A stretch of DNA of 64,000 bases from JANQOH01 sp965201155. Lineage in GTDB: Bacteria; Pseudomonadota; Alphaproteobacteria; UBA7887. The position numbers and the translations under genes are program-made. Positions 7,415-16,281 of the stretch are shown piece by piece (position 1 is the stretch's first letter; each line of letters opens with the position of its first letter). The notes under the pieces were generated by a model, which was given only the letters and a program-made list of their open reading frames with translations, was not told the DNA's origin and did not search any database. The stretch spans positions 1 through 64,000 of the forward strand of contig OZ241752.1 of assembly GCA_965201155.1 (NCBI GenBank). The letters run 5' to 3'.

Positions 7415-8071
7415 ATGAGCATCCAACGTCACGCCATTGATTTCGCAGAGCTTGATGACGGACGGCGCGCACGCCTTGCCGCCCTTGAAACAACCTTGCT
7501 GTCCGATGCAATGGGCGGCCGCAACACGATGGCGGCGGCGATCAAGCCCCTGGCGCCGGGGTCGCGGCTCATAGGGCAGGCGCGCACGGCGTTCAGCCCC
7601 GGTGCGGTGCGCGCAGCCATCATCGCCATCGCCGTGGCGCGTCCGGGTGACGTTCTGGTCATCGACGGCGGCGGCGGGGATGTGCATGCGACGCTGGGCG
7701 GCATAATGGCGCGTGACGCACTGCGGCAGGGCGTAGCGGGCTGCGTCATAGACGGGCTGGTTCGCGATTCGGCGGAAGTCCGCGAACTGGGGCTGACGGT
7801 GTTCTGTCGCGGCGCGATTCCGCATGGCGCGGGGGTGGACCCGCGGGGCGAAGTGGACGCACCGGTGCGCGCCGGCGGTGTGCGGGTTCGTCCGGGAGAC
7901 GTGATCATCGGCGACGATGACGGTGTCGTGGTGGTGCCGCTGGCAGAAGTCGATACCGTGCTGGCGCGCGCCGAGGCCAAGCGCGACGCGGAGGCGGGAT
8001 GGATGAGCGGCATCGGAGCCGGGCGCAGTCTGGCCGAGATACACGGTTTCGACATTCCGCCGGCGCAGTAG
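7415..8071 (+). CDS. RraA-like protein / HMG aldolase family
   Basis: 218 residues of the RraA/MenG-like fold. Seen: LLSDAMGG near the N-terminus, a glycine-rich segment GGGGDVHATLGG, and GLVRD (Arg and Asp of the metal-pyruvate site in the aldolases). Members include 4-hydroxy-4-methyl-2-oxoglutarate/oxaloacetate aldolases and the RNase E inhibitor RraA. The catabolic surroundings and conserved R-D pair favour an aldolase or decarboxylase over an RNase regulator. Start ATG 7415 follows GCAGGAG, 16 bases after the XoxJ-like stop. Confidence 0.8.
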   Translation: MSIQRHAIDFAELDDGRRARLAALETTLLSDAMGGRNTMAAAIKPLAPGSRLIGQARTAFSPGAVRAAIIAIAVARPGDVLVIDGGGGDVHATLGGIMARDALRQGVAGCVIDGLVRDSAEVRELGLTVFCRGAIPHGAGVDPRGEVDAPVRAGGVRVRPGDVIIGDDDGVVVVPLAEVDTVLARAEAKRDAEAGWMSGIGAGRSLAEIHGFDIPPAQ

Positions 8072-8323
8072 GCGTCTGCACCGCCCTGCGCGGGAAGCAG
8101 CCGCCGGGGCGGAGCCCGCGGACAGGATTACGACCGGAGCAGGGTGGCGCCGTCGCAGGCGGGCGCAGAATCCGCATGCCGTGAACGGTAAGGATGCGCT
8201 CGGAAAAGTGCAGCATTACGCCCTTCCGAGGCCCCGGGACACGGGCTGTGCAGCGTCGCTCGCAGGGTTGCGCGGGGGATGGGGGCGCGTGCACAATACA
8301 GGAAATCGCAGCGGGACTTCATC

Positions 8324-9499
8324 ATGACAGCGATCGCACGACAAATCGACGGGTCTGCGGGACCCGCCGAGCCGACGCCGGACGATATCGAGCGCATGGC
8401 GCCGATTATTGCTGCGGCCGCCGACGAGGCGGAGCGGACGCGGCGCCTACCCCCGGCGCTGCTTGATGCGCTGCATGAGAAGGCGATGTTCCGGCTGCTG
8501 CTGCCGCGCCGGTTCGGCGGCATCGAAATGCCGCTGCCGCGGTATATGAAAGTCATCGAGGCGGTGGCGAAGCATGACGGCAGCACCGCATGGTGTCTGG
8601 GGCAGGGGAATGGCTGCGCCATGGCTGCCGGGTATGTGGATGCGCCTGTCGCGCAGGCCATATGGGGCGACGATCCGCGCGCGGTGCTGGCATGGGGCCC
8701 CGGCAAGGGCCGCGCCGACCGCGATGGTTCCGGCTACCGGGTGAGCGGGCGCTGGGCCTTTGCCAGCGGCATGCGCCACGCGACCTGGCTGGGCGGCCTT
8801 TCAAACATGACCGGTGAGGGTGACCCCGAACCCATCCGCACGGCGCTGTTCCCTGTCGGTGAAGCGAAGATCACGGATATATGGGATGTGCTCGGCCTGC
8901 TTGGCACGGGCAGCGACCAGTTCGAGGTGAAAGACCTTCATGTGGCGGCGGACCATATTCTCGACCGTGAAGATCCTGACGAGCGCCGCGAGGACGGCCC
9001 GCTCTATCTGTTTCCGCTTCACAGCCCCTATGCCACGGGGTTTTCCGCCACGGCACTGGGCCTTGCGCGGGCAATGCTTGACGAATTCATCAGTCTTGCC
9101 GGTGAGAAGACCCCGCGGCTGGCGGCGCGCCGCCTTGCCGAGGAAGGCGTGGTTCAATGCGAGGTAGGCGAATGCCATGCGCGCCTCGGCGCCGCCCGCG
9201 CCTTTCTGCTGGAAGAGCTGGAGGCAGTGTGGGACGACGTAACGGCGACGCATAATCTCACCGTCGATCACCGCATGCGCATTCGCCTTGCCACGACGTT
9301 CGCCATTCGCGAAGCGAAGACCGTTTGTGACACGGTGTTCGATGCCGCCGGCGCAACCGCAATCTTTGCTTCCCACGGCATGCAGCGGCGTTTTCGGGAC
9401 TTGCATACCGTCGCGCAGCAAGTGCAGGGCCGCAAGGCGAACATACGAAATGCCGGGGGGTATCTGCTCGGGCAGGAGCCGGACCTGTCGTCGGCCTGA
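8324..9499 (+). CDS. Acyl-CoA-dehydrogenase-fold flavin-dependent monooxygenase-like protein
   Basis: 391 residues with the acyl-CoA dehydrogenase N-terminal helical domain, a middle beta domain (SGRWAFASGMRHATW), and a C-terminal type-2 helical domain (VFDAAGATAIF then RRFRDLHTVAQQVQ). This form is typical of group D flavin hydroxylases such as HsaA, HpaB-like and DszC-like enzymes, which use reduced flavin to oxygenate aromatic or sulfur compounds. A flavin reductase partner is not seen next door. ATG at 8324 chosen because upstream residues lack family similarity. A 252-base gap upstream shows no recognisable element. Confidence 0.75.
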   Translation: MTAIARQIDGSAGPAEPTPDDIERMAPIIAAAADEAERTRRLPPALLDALHEKAMFRLLLPRRFGGIEMPLPRYMKVIEAVAKHDGSTAWCLGQGNGCAMAAGYVDAPVAQAIWGDDPRAVLAWGPGKGRADRDGSGYRVSGRWAFASGMRHATWLGGLSNMTGEGDPEPIRTALFPVGEAKITDIWDVLGLLGTGSDQFEVKDLHVAADHILDREDPDERREDGPLYLFPLHSPYATGFSATALGLARAMLDEFISLAGEKTPRLAARRLAEEGVVQCEVGECHARLGAARAFLLEELEAVWDDVTATHNLTVDHRMRIRLATTFAIREAKTVCDTVFDAAGATAIFASHGMQRRFRDLHTVAQQVQGRKANIRNAGGYLLGQEPDLSSA

Positions 9500-9526
9500 G
9501 CGCGGGCGCAAATTCCAGGAGAAGCC

Positions 9527-10486
9527 ATGCAATTCGGGTTGAACATTCCGCCGCGCGGGCCGCTGGCCGGGCGCGATGCGCTTGTGGCGGTGGCGCGGCG
9601 TGCCGAGGCACTCGGCTTTGCCTACCTGACAGTGCCGGACCATATCGTTGTGCCGAGCGATATTCGCTCGCGTTATCCCTATGCGGAGGACGGAACATTT
9701 CCGGGCGCGGCGGGGGAATTTGCCGAGCCGCTCGCGGTTATGGCGTTTCTCGGCGCGGCCACGGAGCGCATAAGGCTGATGACGTCGGTGCTGGTGGTTC
9801 CGCACCGCCCGGCGGTGCTGACGGCAAAGCTTCTTGCCACCATCGATCAGTTGACGGGCGGGCGGGTGACTCTTGGCGTTGGCGCCGGCTGGATGCGCGA
9901 GGAGTTCGAGGCGATCGGCGCGCCGCCATTTGAGGCGCGCGGGCGGGTAACGGATGAATATATCGCCGCGTTCCGGGAATTGTGGACCAGCGAGGCGCCG
10001 CATTTCGAGGGCGAATATGTGCGGTTCGCCGATATTGTCTTTCTGCCGCGCCCGGTACAGCAGCCGATCCCCATCTGGTCGGGAGGCGAAAGCGCTGCCG
10101 CGCTGCGCCGGGCGGGGCGCGTTGCTGATGGCTGGTATCCGGTCGGCACCAATCCACGCTATCCGCTGGACACGCTGGCCCGATATGATGCGCGTCTGGC
10201 AGAGGTGAGGCGCATTGCCGAAGACGCCGGCCGCGACCCTGACAGCCTGCACCTTGCCTATTGGCCGATGTGGTATCGCGCCGGTGTGCGCCTGCAGGCT
10301 AGCGATGGCTCGCGCCATCTGTTCAGCGGCTCGGATGACGAAGTTCTCGGCGATATTGCCGCGTTCAGCGAGCGGGGCGTCCGCACGCTGAACGTGAATC
10401 TTGTCGGCGGCAGTCTGCCGGCCACATTCGACCGGATGGAACGGTTTGCCGAGGTGATCATGGCGCGAGCGGGGGGCAGTTCATGA
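9527..10486 (+). CDS. LLM-class (F420- or FMN-dependent) oxidoreductase
   Basis: 319 residues with the luciferase-like TIM barrel: LTVPDHIVVP, TGGRVTLGVGAGWMREEFEA and PIPIWSGG. These are hallmarks of the probable F420-dependent subgroup. Start ATG 9527 follows CCAGGAGAAGCC. It overlaps the next gene by four bases (ATGA) and sits 27 bases after the flavoenzyme, so 8324-12545 may be one catabolic unit. Cofactor F420 use is a family prediction; FMN is possible. A similar gene lies at 51789. Confidence 0.82.
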   Translation: MQFGLNIPPRGPLAGRDALVAVARRAEALGFAYLTVPDHIVVPSDIRSRYPYAEDGTFPGAAGEFAEPLAVMAFLGAATERIRLMTSVLVVPHRPAVLTAKLLATIDQLTGGRVTLGVGAGWMREEFEAIGAPPFEARGRVTDEYIAAFRELWTSEAPHFEGEYVRFADIVFLPRPVQQPIPIWSGGESAAALRRAGRVADGWYPVGTNPRYPLDTLARYDARLAEVRRIAEDAGRDPDSLHLAYWPMWYRAGVRLQASDGSRHLFSGSDDEVLGDIAAFSERGVRTLNVNLVGGSLPATFDRMERFAEVIMARAGGSS

Positions 10487-11466
10487 AAATCACCTTTATC
10501 GGCGCGGGCGCCATGGGCGGGTCGTATGGCGGCTTGATGGCGAGTGCGGGGCACGATGTGCGTCTGGTCGATGTGCGGGCTGACCATGTCGCGGCAATTC
10601 GCGAGCGAGGACTGATTGTCGACGGTGCGCTTGGCGATCATGTCGTCCGCCTGCCTGCGACCGCAGCGCCGGACGACGGCGAGGCGGCGGATGTGGCGGT
10701 CATATTCACGGACTCGAACGGGACACGGGCGGCGGCCGAAACTGCGGCGCGAATTCTAACGCCGGAAGGATTTGCGGTAACCTTCCAAAACGGCATCGGC
10801 AATGTGGAAATATTGCAGGAGGTGGTGGGCGCAGACCGCGTTCTCGGAGGCTCCAGCATGTGTTCGGCGGCATCGGTTGGGCCGGGTCATGTCCGGCTCA
10901 CCCATTTGCGGCCCACATCGATCGGCGAGATAGACGGCGCAGAGAGACCGCGCGCGGACGGCTTGATCAAGGCGCTTGGCGGTACCGGTTTTCCTGTCAA
11001 TCGGGCGACCGACATCATGGGGCAGATCTGGCAGAAATTCGTGGTCAATTGTGCATCGAACGCACTGGCGGCGATCACCGGCCTGCGTCCCGGCGAATTT
11101 ACGCGGCTGCCGGAAACAGCGGCGCTCCAGGCGCGGCTTCTGGAAGAGATCATGGCGGTGATCGACGCGAAGAAAATCGTGCTGCCCAATCCCGATATTG
11201 CGAAATCGATCGGGAAGAATTCGCGTTTCAGCTTCAATCGTCCTTCCATGCTGCAGCATGTAAGTGCAGGCCGGCGCACCGAGATAGACGCGCTCAACGG
11301 CGCGCTGGTGCGCGAGGCGAAAGCGCTTGGCGTACCGACGCCGGCGCATGAGGTGGTGGTGGCGCTGCTCAAGGGCCGCGAACTCGCGCAGATGCGCGCG
11401 GTACACGAACCGGATCTGGACTACGACGCCTGGGAAGCACGGGTGAAATCAGGAGCCGAGGATTGA
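10483..11466 (+). CDS. 2-dehydropantoate 2-reductase family (PanE/ApbA-like)
   Basis: 327 residues beginning MKITFIGAGAMGGSYGG, a Rossmann NADP-binding loop; GFAVTFQNGIGN and QKFVVNCASNALAAITG match the ApbA/PanE family. It is embedded in a catabolic gene group and translationally coupled to the LLM oxidoreductase, so it may reduce a 2-oxo acid or aldehyde of that pathway rather than ketopantoate. Many paralogues of PanE have unknown substrates. Confidence 0.8.
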   Translation: MKITFIGAGAMGGSYGGLMASAGHDVRLVDVRADHVAAIRERGLIVDGALGDHVVRLPATAAPDDGEAADVAVIFTDSNGTRAAAETAARILTPEGFAVTFQNGIGNVEILQEVVGADRVLGGSSMCSAASVGPGHVRLTHLRPTSIGEIDGAERPRADGLIKALGGTGFPVNRATDIMGQIWQKFVVNCASNALAAITGLRPGEFTRLPETAALQARLLEEIMAVIDAKKIVLPNPDIAKSIGKNSRFSFNRPSMLQHVSAGRRTEIDALNGALVREAKALGVPTPAHEVVVALLKGRELAQMRAVHEPDLDYDAWEARVKSGAED

Positions 11467-11543
11467 GGGCGGTTGTCAGGCGCCGGCGGCGCGGTCGTGT
11501 CGGAGCACCCCGACTGAATTAGTTCTGCCTGCAGGAGGATAGG

Positions 11544-12545
11544 TTGCGCGCAATAGGAATCAATGGTTTCGGCGGTCCCGACGTCTTTCAGGAACTCGCC
11601 ATGCCGAAACCTGACCCTGTGGCCGGCGAGGTGGTCATCGACGTCCGCGCCAGCAGTGTCAATCCGGTGGACTACAAGATTCGCGACGGCCGCGCGGCGC
11701 GCCTCTGTCCGAACTTGCCGGCGGTGCTGCACGCTGACTGCGCCGGTGTGGTCCATGCCGTCGGGGCCGGAGTCTCGCGCTTCCGGGAAGGGGATGAGGT
11801 CTATGCGTTTGCCAACGGCATTGGCGGCAGGCCCGGCGCTCTCGCTGAGTTCATGGCGGCAGATGCGCGCATGGTTGCGGCGAAGCCGCCGTCACTGACG
11901 TTCGAGGAAGCCGCCGCCCTGCCGCTGGTCACCGTGACCGTGTGGTTTTGCTATTTTGACCGCCACGATTTGCAGCCGGGCGAAACCGTCCTTGTCCAAG
12001 GCGGCACCGGGGGCGTCGGCCATGTCGCGGTGCAGTTGGCGGCGTGGCGCGGCGCGCAAGTCCATGCAACCTGCGGATCGGCGGAAAAATGCCGCATCGC
12101 CGAAAGCCTGGGCGCCATTCGCGCATTTGATTACGGCGCGGCCAGTGCTGCCGATATGCGCGCGGCTACGGAAGGTGGGCAAGGCTTCGACACGGTATTC
12201 AATACGCCCGGTGCGCCGTCCGTCGACTCTTCGGTCGAGCTTGCGCGCGATTTCGGAACGATCCTCGATATTCTGGGCCATTTTCCCACCCGGCCGGGTT
12301 TTCAGGGGAAATGGCTGGCATTCAAGAGCGTGTTCGCCGGGCGTCCGATGGTCTCGGGCGACCGCGTGGAGGCGGTGGGAGAGATTCTGGAAAAGGCGGC
12401 CGAACTGGTGGCCGAAGGCTCACTGCGCCCGCTTGTCGATGCGCGCCGCTTCGGATTTACGGAAGTCGGCGCCGCCCACGAATATGCCGAACATGGAAGG
12501 CCCACCGGTAAGGTTGTTCTCACCAACGACCTGCGGGAGTCCTGA
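11544..12545 (+). CDS. Zinc-independent MDR / NADPH:quinone oxidoreductase
   Basis: 333 residues of the medium-chain dehydrogenase/reductase superfamily: GroES-like N-terminal half (ASSVNPVDYKIRDG, HADCAGVV) and a nucleotide-binding half with VQGGTGGVGHVAVQLAA. No cysteine-rich structural zinc loop is present, which fits quinone oxidoreductases. The start is TTG at 11544, supported by AGGAGG eight bases upstream; no ATG is better placed. It may act in the same pathway as its upstream neighbours. Confidence 0.82.
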   Translation: MRAIGINGFGGPDVFQELAMPKPDPVAGEVVIDVRASSVNPVDYKIRDGRAARLCPNLPAVLHADCAGVVHAVGAGVSRFREGDEVYAFANGIGGRPGALAEFMAADARMVAAKPPSLTFEEAAALPLVTVTVWFCYFDRHDLQPGETVLVQGGTGGVGHVAVQLAAWRGAQVHATCGSAEKCRIAESLGAIRAFDYGAASAADMRAATEGGQGFDTVFNTPGAPSVDSSVELARDFGTILDILGHFPTRPGFQGKWLAFKSVFAGRPMVSGDRVEAVGEILEKAAELVAEGSLRPLVDARRFGFTEVGAAHEYAEHGRPTGKVVLTNDLRES

Positions 12546-12551
12546 TGCAGG

Positions 12552-12977
12552 ATGGCCGACCGGGGCGCAGCGAAGGAAGAACAATCCGTCCTGCGTCTGG
12601 AAACCTGGCAGTTCGTTCGCATCATGGTGGCGCTCGAGGCCATGCCGGGGAGCAAAGCGGCGCGCCTCTGGGGGGCGGCGTGGCGTGAGATCGACAACCG
12701 CCTGACTCACCTCGGGAAGACTGACGCCGAAAGCTTTGCGGCTCTGATGATGGAGCAGGAGGTGGTGCTTCCTGTTGCCGGGCCGCATGTTGTTCGGGAG
12801 ACGGTGCGTGCCTTGCGCCGCGTCGACCGCGAACTCGCCGCGCTGCTGTCCGGCGAGGATTTGCCGGAGGACCAGCGCGCAGCCCTGAGATTCGAGCGGC
12901 AGGCGCTGCGCCGGCTCGAGCGGTCGCTGGCACGGCGCCGCGGCGCCAGGAGGCGCGCGAACGGCGCAGCGCAATAG
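12552..12977 (+). CDS. Unrecognised 141-residue basic protein
   Basis: I do not recognise this protein. It starts six bases after the quinone oxidoreductase stop and in the same direction. It looks all-helical; the C-terminal third is very rich in Arg and Ala (RRLERSLARRRGARRRAN), suggesting nucleic-acid or membrane-surface contact, or merely GC-rich composition. No signal peptide or transmembrane segment. The 228 bases after it hold no evident gene and would contain the promoter of the next operon. Confidence 0.5.
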   Translation: MADRGAAKEEQSVLRLETWQFVRIMVALEAMPGSKAARLWGAAWREIDNRLTHLGKTDAESFAALMMEQEVVLPVAGPHVVRETVRALRRVDRELAALLSGEDLPEDQRAALRFERQALRRLERSLARRRGARRRANGAAQ

Positions 12978-13205
12978 CGGCGCCGAATACTCTTTCTGTT
13001 CGCGGACTCCCGCCATGGATTCTCCTTGCGAATTCCCCTGCTGCCGGCGCGGAAGGCGGGTTGCGCGGTTGCCCGCCGCCATGAGTTGCTTTATTGTTAA
13101 TTCATGGAAAGCTGGATTGTCTCCTTCGGGTGCGCGATGAATCGAAGGGGTCGGTTGGCTTTCGTCGTTATTGCAAACCAATTGTCAAAGTGAGTGGAGG
13201 AAAGA

Positions 13206-13658
13206 GTGGCAGTTCTCACCATCAACGGCGTTGCTCACGTCGTGGATGCGCCGGCCGACACCCGTCTTCTCTGGGTCATTCGCGAAGGTGTGCGTCTGAC
13301 CGGAACGAAGTTTGGTTGCGGTGCGGGCCTGTGTGGCGCCTGTACCGTGCATGTCGACGGCGAGGCGATGCGTTCGTGTCAGCTGACCTTGGCTGATGTG
13401 GCGGGCGCCCGCATAACCACGATCGAGGGGCTCGACCCGAAGGGGCAGCACGCACTGCAAAAGGCATGGGTAGCCGAACAGGTGCCGCAATGCGGTTATT
13501 GCCAGTCCGGCCAGATCATGCAGGCTGCGGCGTTGCTCAATGCCAATCCGAACCCGAGCGACAGCGAGATCGTCGATGCGATGAACGGCAATATCTGCCG
13601 TTGTCAAGCCTATGTCCGCATCAAGAAAGCGATCAAGCGCGCGGCGATGGAGGCCTGA
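13206..13658 (+). CDS. [2Fe-2S] subunit of a molybdenum hydroxylase (IorA-like)
   Basis: 150 residues with the two [2Fe-2S] sites of the xanthine oxidase family: plant-type CGAGLCGAC at ~40-48 and the helical-domain cluster CGYCQSGQ plus CRC. GTG at 13206 is preferred because GGAGGAAA lies just upstream; the in-frame GTG at 13194 overlaps that site. It passes electrons from the molybdenum subunit encoded next (two-base gap). The two-subunit arrangement without an FAD subunit is that of isoquinoline 1-oxidoreductase and periplasmic aldehyde oxidoreductases. Confidence 0.9.
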   Translation: MAVLTINGVAHVVDAPADTRLLWVIREGVRLTGTKFGCGAGLCGACTVHVDGEAMRSCQLTLADVAGARITTIEGLDPKGQHALQKAWVAEQVPQCGYCQSGQIMQAAALLNANPNPSDSEIVDAMNGNICRCQAYVRIKKAIKRAAMEA

Positions 13659-13660
13659 TC

Positions 13661-15952
13661 ATGACGCAGCAGATGGAACGCAGTGGCCTGTCGCGGCGCG
13701 ACTTCCTGGTCGGTTCGGCAGCCGCCGGCGCCGGTCTGGTTATGGGTTTCTCGGTTGTGCCGAAACTCACCGGCACGGCGCGCGAAGCCCTGGCGGCAGG
13801 GAACTATTCTCCCAGCCTGTTCGTCACCATGGAGCCTTCCGGCATCACCACGGTGCACATCACCAAGGCGGAGATGGGCCAGCATGTCGGCACCGCGCTC
13901 GCACAGTCGGTCGCGGAAGAGCTCGAGGTGGACTGGAACGATGTTCGCATCGACTATCCGGACAGCCACGAAAAATGGGGCCTGATGATTACCGGCGGCA
14001 GCTGGTCGGTCAACTGGACCTTTGACGCGCTTTCGCGCGCCGGCGCCTCCGGCAGGATCGCGCTGACCGAGGCCGGTGCGGAAATGATGGGCGTCGCGGC
14101 CGGCGAATGCTCCGCCGCCAACAGCACTGTCACGCACGGCCCGAGCGGACGCAGCGTGAGCTATGCGGATATCATCTCCACCGGCAATATCAGCCGGACC
14201 TTCTCGGAAGATGAACTCAAGAACCTGCAGCTGAAGCGTTTCGGCGAATACAACCTGGTCGGCCAGAGCGTTCCGCAGCTCGACATTCCGGCGAAGACCG
14301 ACGGCTCCGCCCGCTTCGGCATCGACGTGTTCGTGCCGAACATGGTCTACGGCAAGCTGGTGATGCCGCCGACGCGTTACGGTGCCATGCCGCAGGGCGT
14401 GGATGACAGCGCCGCACAGGGTATTGACGGCTACATCAAGACGTTGATCGTCGAAGATCCCACCGGCGTGCAAAAGGGTTATGCCATCGCCATCGCCGAA
14501 ACCTACTGGGCAGCCGACGCTGCCGCGGCAGCGGTGGATGTGACCTGGGACGCCGGGCCGAATGCCGGTATCTCGACGGCGGATATTCTTGGCAAGGCGC
14601 GCGAGCTGACGGACGACCCGAACGCCGGTTTTGCCTGGGTGCTTGAGGGTGACGCGGAAGCCGGTCTCGCCGGTGCGGCGGAAACCCACGAAGCGGAATA
14701 CATCACCAACCTGACCTATCACGGCGTCATGGAGCCGCTGAACTGCGTGGCGATGATGCAGGATGGCGTGATGCACTGCTTCACCGGCAACCAGTGGCAG
14801 AATCGCTGCCTCGCCATGACTGCCCAGGCAATTGGCGTGGATGCGGCCAATGTCGTGATTCACCAGCAGTATCTGGGCGGTGGCTTCGGTCGGCGCCTGG
14901 AGCCGGATTCGATGATCCCGGCCGCTCTGGCGGCAGTGGATGTCGGCCGTCCGGTGAAGCTGGTCTACAGCCGCGAATACGATCTGAAGTTCGACTTCCA
15001 TCGCTCGCTCACCTTCCAGCGTGTGCGCGGCGGCGTAGACGAGACGGGCCGTTATGTGGCGATCGACCACTCGGTATGTTCGGGCTGGGCGACCAAGCGT
15101 CAGGCGCCGGGCTTCCTCGCCGAATCCGTGGACAAGAAGGGCCGTATCGATCCGTTCTCCATGAACGGCAGTGACTTCTGGTACACCGTGCCGAATCATA
15201 CGGTTCGCGCCCTCGAGAACACGGTGGCGCAGGACGCCACGCCGCCGGGCCAGCTCCGGTCTGTGGCGCCGTCCTGGACCATGTGGGCCAATGAGTGCTT
15301 CATGGACGAGATGGCGAAGAAGATCGGCAAGGATCCGGTGCGGATGCGCGTCGATATGCTGGACGCAACCGGCAAGAACGCCGGCACGCCGCCCAATTCG
15401 GTCGGCGGTGCGTTCCGTCTTCGCAATATCATGGAGACGGCCGCCGGCAAGGCAGGCTGGGGCGTGAAGCCGATGCCGGCGAACACCGGTATGGGCATTG
15501 CGGCGGTGACGGCGCAAGAGCGCGGATCGCCGACCTGGACCTGCGTGGTCGCTGAAGTCCATGTCGATCCCGACTCCCATGTTCCGACGGTGAAGAAGCT
15601 CACCATCGCCATGGATGTCGGCACAGCAGTGAACCCTGACGGCTGCAAGGCGCAGATCGAGGGTTCCGCCATGTGGGGCGTCAGCCATGCCCTGCTGGAA
15701 AAGGCCACCATGGCCAATGGCCAGATCGAGCAGGACAACTTCGACACCTATCTGGTCGGTCGGATGGAAAACGTGCCGGAGATGGATATCGTTCTGGTTC
15801 AGAACGGCCATTATCCGGCAGGCACCGGCGAGCCGGTGGTGACAGTGGTGCCGGCAGCGATCGCCAACGCGATCGAAGCGGCCTCCGGCGCGCGCGTGCG
15901 CGAAATGCCCATCACCCCGGATTCGATCAAGACGGCGTTGGCCGACGCCTGA
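13661..15952 (+). CDS. Molybdopterin-binding subunit of a molybdenum hydroxylase (IorB-like), Tat-exported
   Basis: 763 residues. The N-terminus carries a twin-arginine signal (LSRRDFLVGSAAAGAG), so the enzyme with its small subunit is probably exported folded to the periplasm. Cofactor regions include YLGGGFGRRLEPD and, near the C-terminus, GTGEPVVTVVPAAIANAI, where Glu is the expected catalytic base. Homologues oxidise N-heterocycles or aldehydes and pass electrons to cytochromes. The nearby PQQ dehydrogenase could supply aldehydes; this is inference only. A clear terminator follows. Confidence 0.88.
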   Translation: MTQQMERSGLSRRDFLVGSAAAGAGLVMGFSVVPKLTGTAREALAAGNYSPSLFVTMEPSGITTVHITKAEMGQHVGTALAQSVAEELEVDWNDVRIDYPDSHEKWGLMITGGSWSVNWTFDALSRAGASGRIALTEAGAEMMGVAAGECSAANSTVTHGPSGRSVSYADIISTGNISRTFSEDELKNLQLKRFGEYNLVGQSVPQLDIPAKTDGSARFGIDVFVPNMVYGKLVMPPTRYGAMPQGVDDSAAQGIDGYIKTLIVEDPTGVQKGYAIAIAETYWAADAAAAAVDVTWDAGPNAGISTADILGKARELTDDPNAGFAWVLEGDAEAGLAGAAETHEAEYITNLTYHGVMEPLNCVAMMQDGVMHCFTGNQWQNRCLAMTAQAIGVDAANVVIHQQYLGGGFGRRLEPDSMIPAALAAVDVGRPVKLVYSREYDLKFDFHRSLTFQRVRGGVDETGRYVAIDHSVCSGWATKRQAPGFLAESVDKKGRIDPFSMNGSDFWYTVPNHTVRALENTVAQDATPPGQLRSVAPSWTMWANECFMDEMAKKIGKDPVRMRVDMLDATGKNAGTPPNSVGGAFRLRNIMETAAGKAGWGVKPMPANTGMGIAAVTAQERGSPTWTCVVAEVHVDPDSHVPTVKKLTIAMDVGTAVNPDGCKAQIEGSAMWGVSHALLEKATMANGQIEQDNFDTYLVGRMENVPEMDIVLVQNGHYPAGTGEPVVTVVPAAIANAIEAASGARVREMPITPDSIKTALADA

Positions 15953-15976
15953 TCGCCGGACATAACGACGAATGGG

Positions 15977-16012
15977 GGCGGCGGTTCCTGGCGGGGGCCG
16001 CCGCCTCTTTTT
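15977..16012 (+). terminator. Intrinsic terminator after the iorAB-like operon
   Basis: GGCGGCGG (15977-15984) pairs with CCGCCGCC (15998-16005), followed by TCTTTTT. Placed 25 bases after the stop of the large subunit. Confidence 0.75.
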
Positions 16013-16018
16013 CACTCC

Positions 16019-16222
16019 ATGACATCGCCTGCCGCCGGAACGGCGCTATCCCCCTGTATCGGTATTTGCCGCATCAACCCGCACAGCCGCTTGTGCGAAG
16101 GCTGCCGGCGCACGCTGACGGAAATCGCGGAATGGATGATCTACGCCGAAGACCGGCGCCACGCCATCATTGCCGCCCTGCCTGACCGCGACCCTTTCAG
16201 TCACGGCGCGGACGAGACGTAA
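16019..16222 (+). CDS. DUF1289 small cysteine-rich protein
   Basis: 67 residues with CIGICRINPHSRLCEGC followed by RTLTEIAEW, the DUF1289 signature: four cysteines that probably bind a metal or Fe-S cluster, then a helix. Function unknown; family members are common in proteobacteria. It begins just beyond the terminator of the preceding operon, which may mean its own promoter is weak or read-through is used. Confidence 0.8.
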   Translation: MTSPAAGTALSPCIGICRINPHSRLCEGCRRTLTEIAEWMIYAEDRRHAIIAALPDRDPFSHGADET

Positions 16223-16281
16223 TAGCGTCGGTTATGAGCCAGTATTCGGAGGTGAGGGCTGCGCGGTAAATCCGCAAGAAA

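Noticed and set aside
13610..16015. 801-codon minus-strand frame opposite the molybdenum hydroxylase
   Set aside because: Antisense shadow of a well-supported gene; composition rich in His and Arg with no family features.
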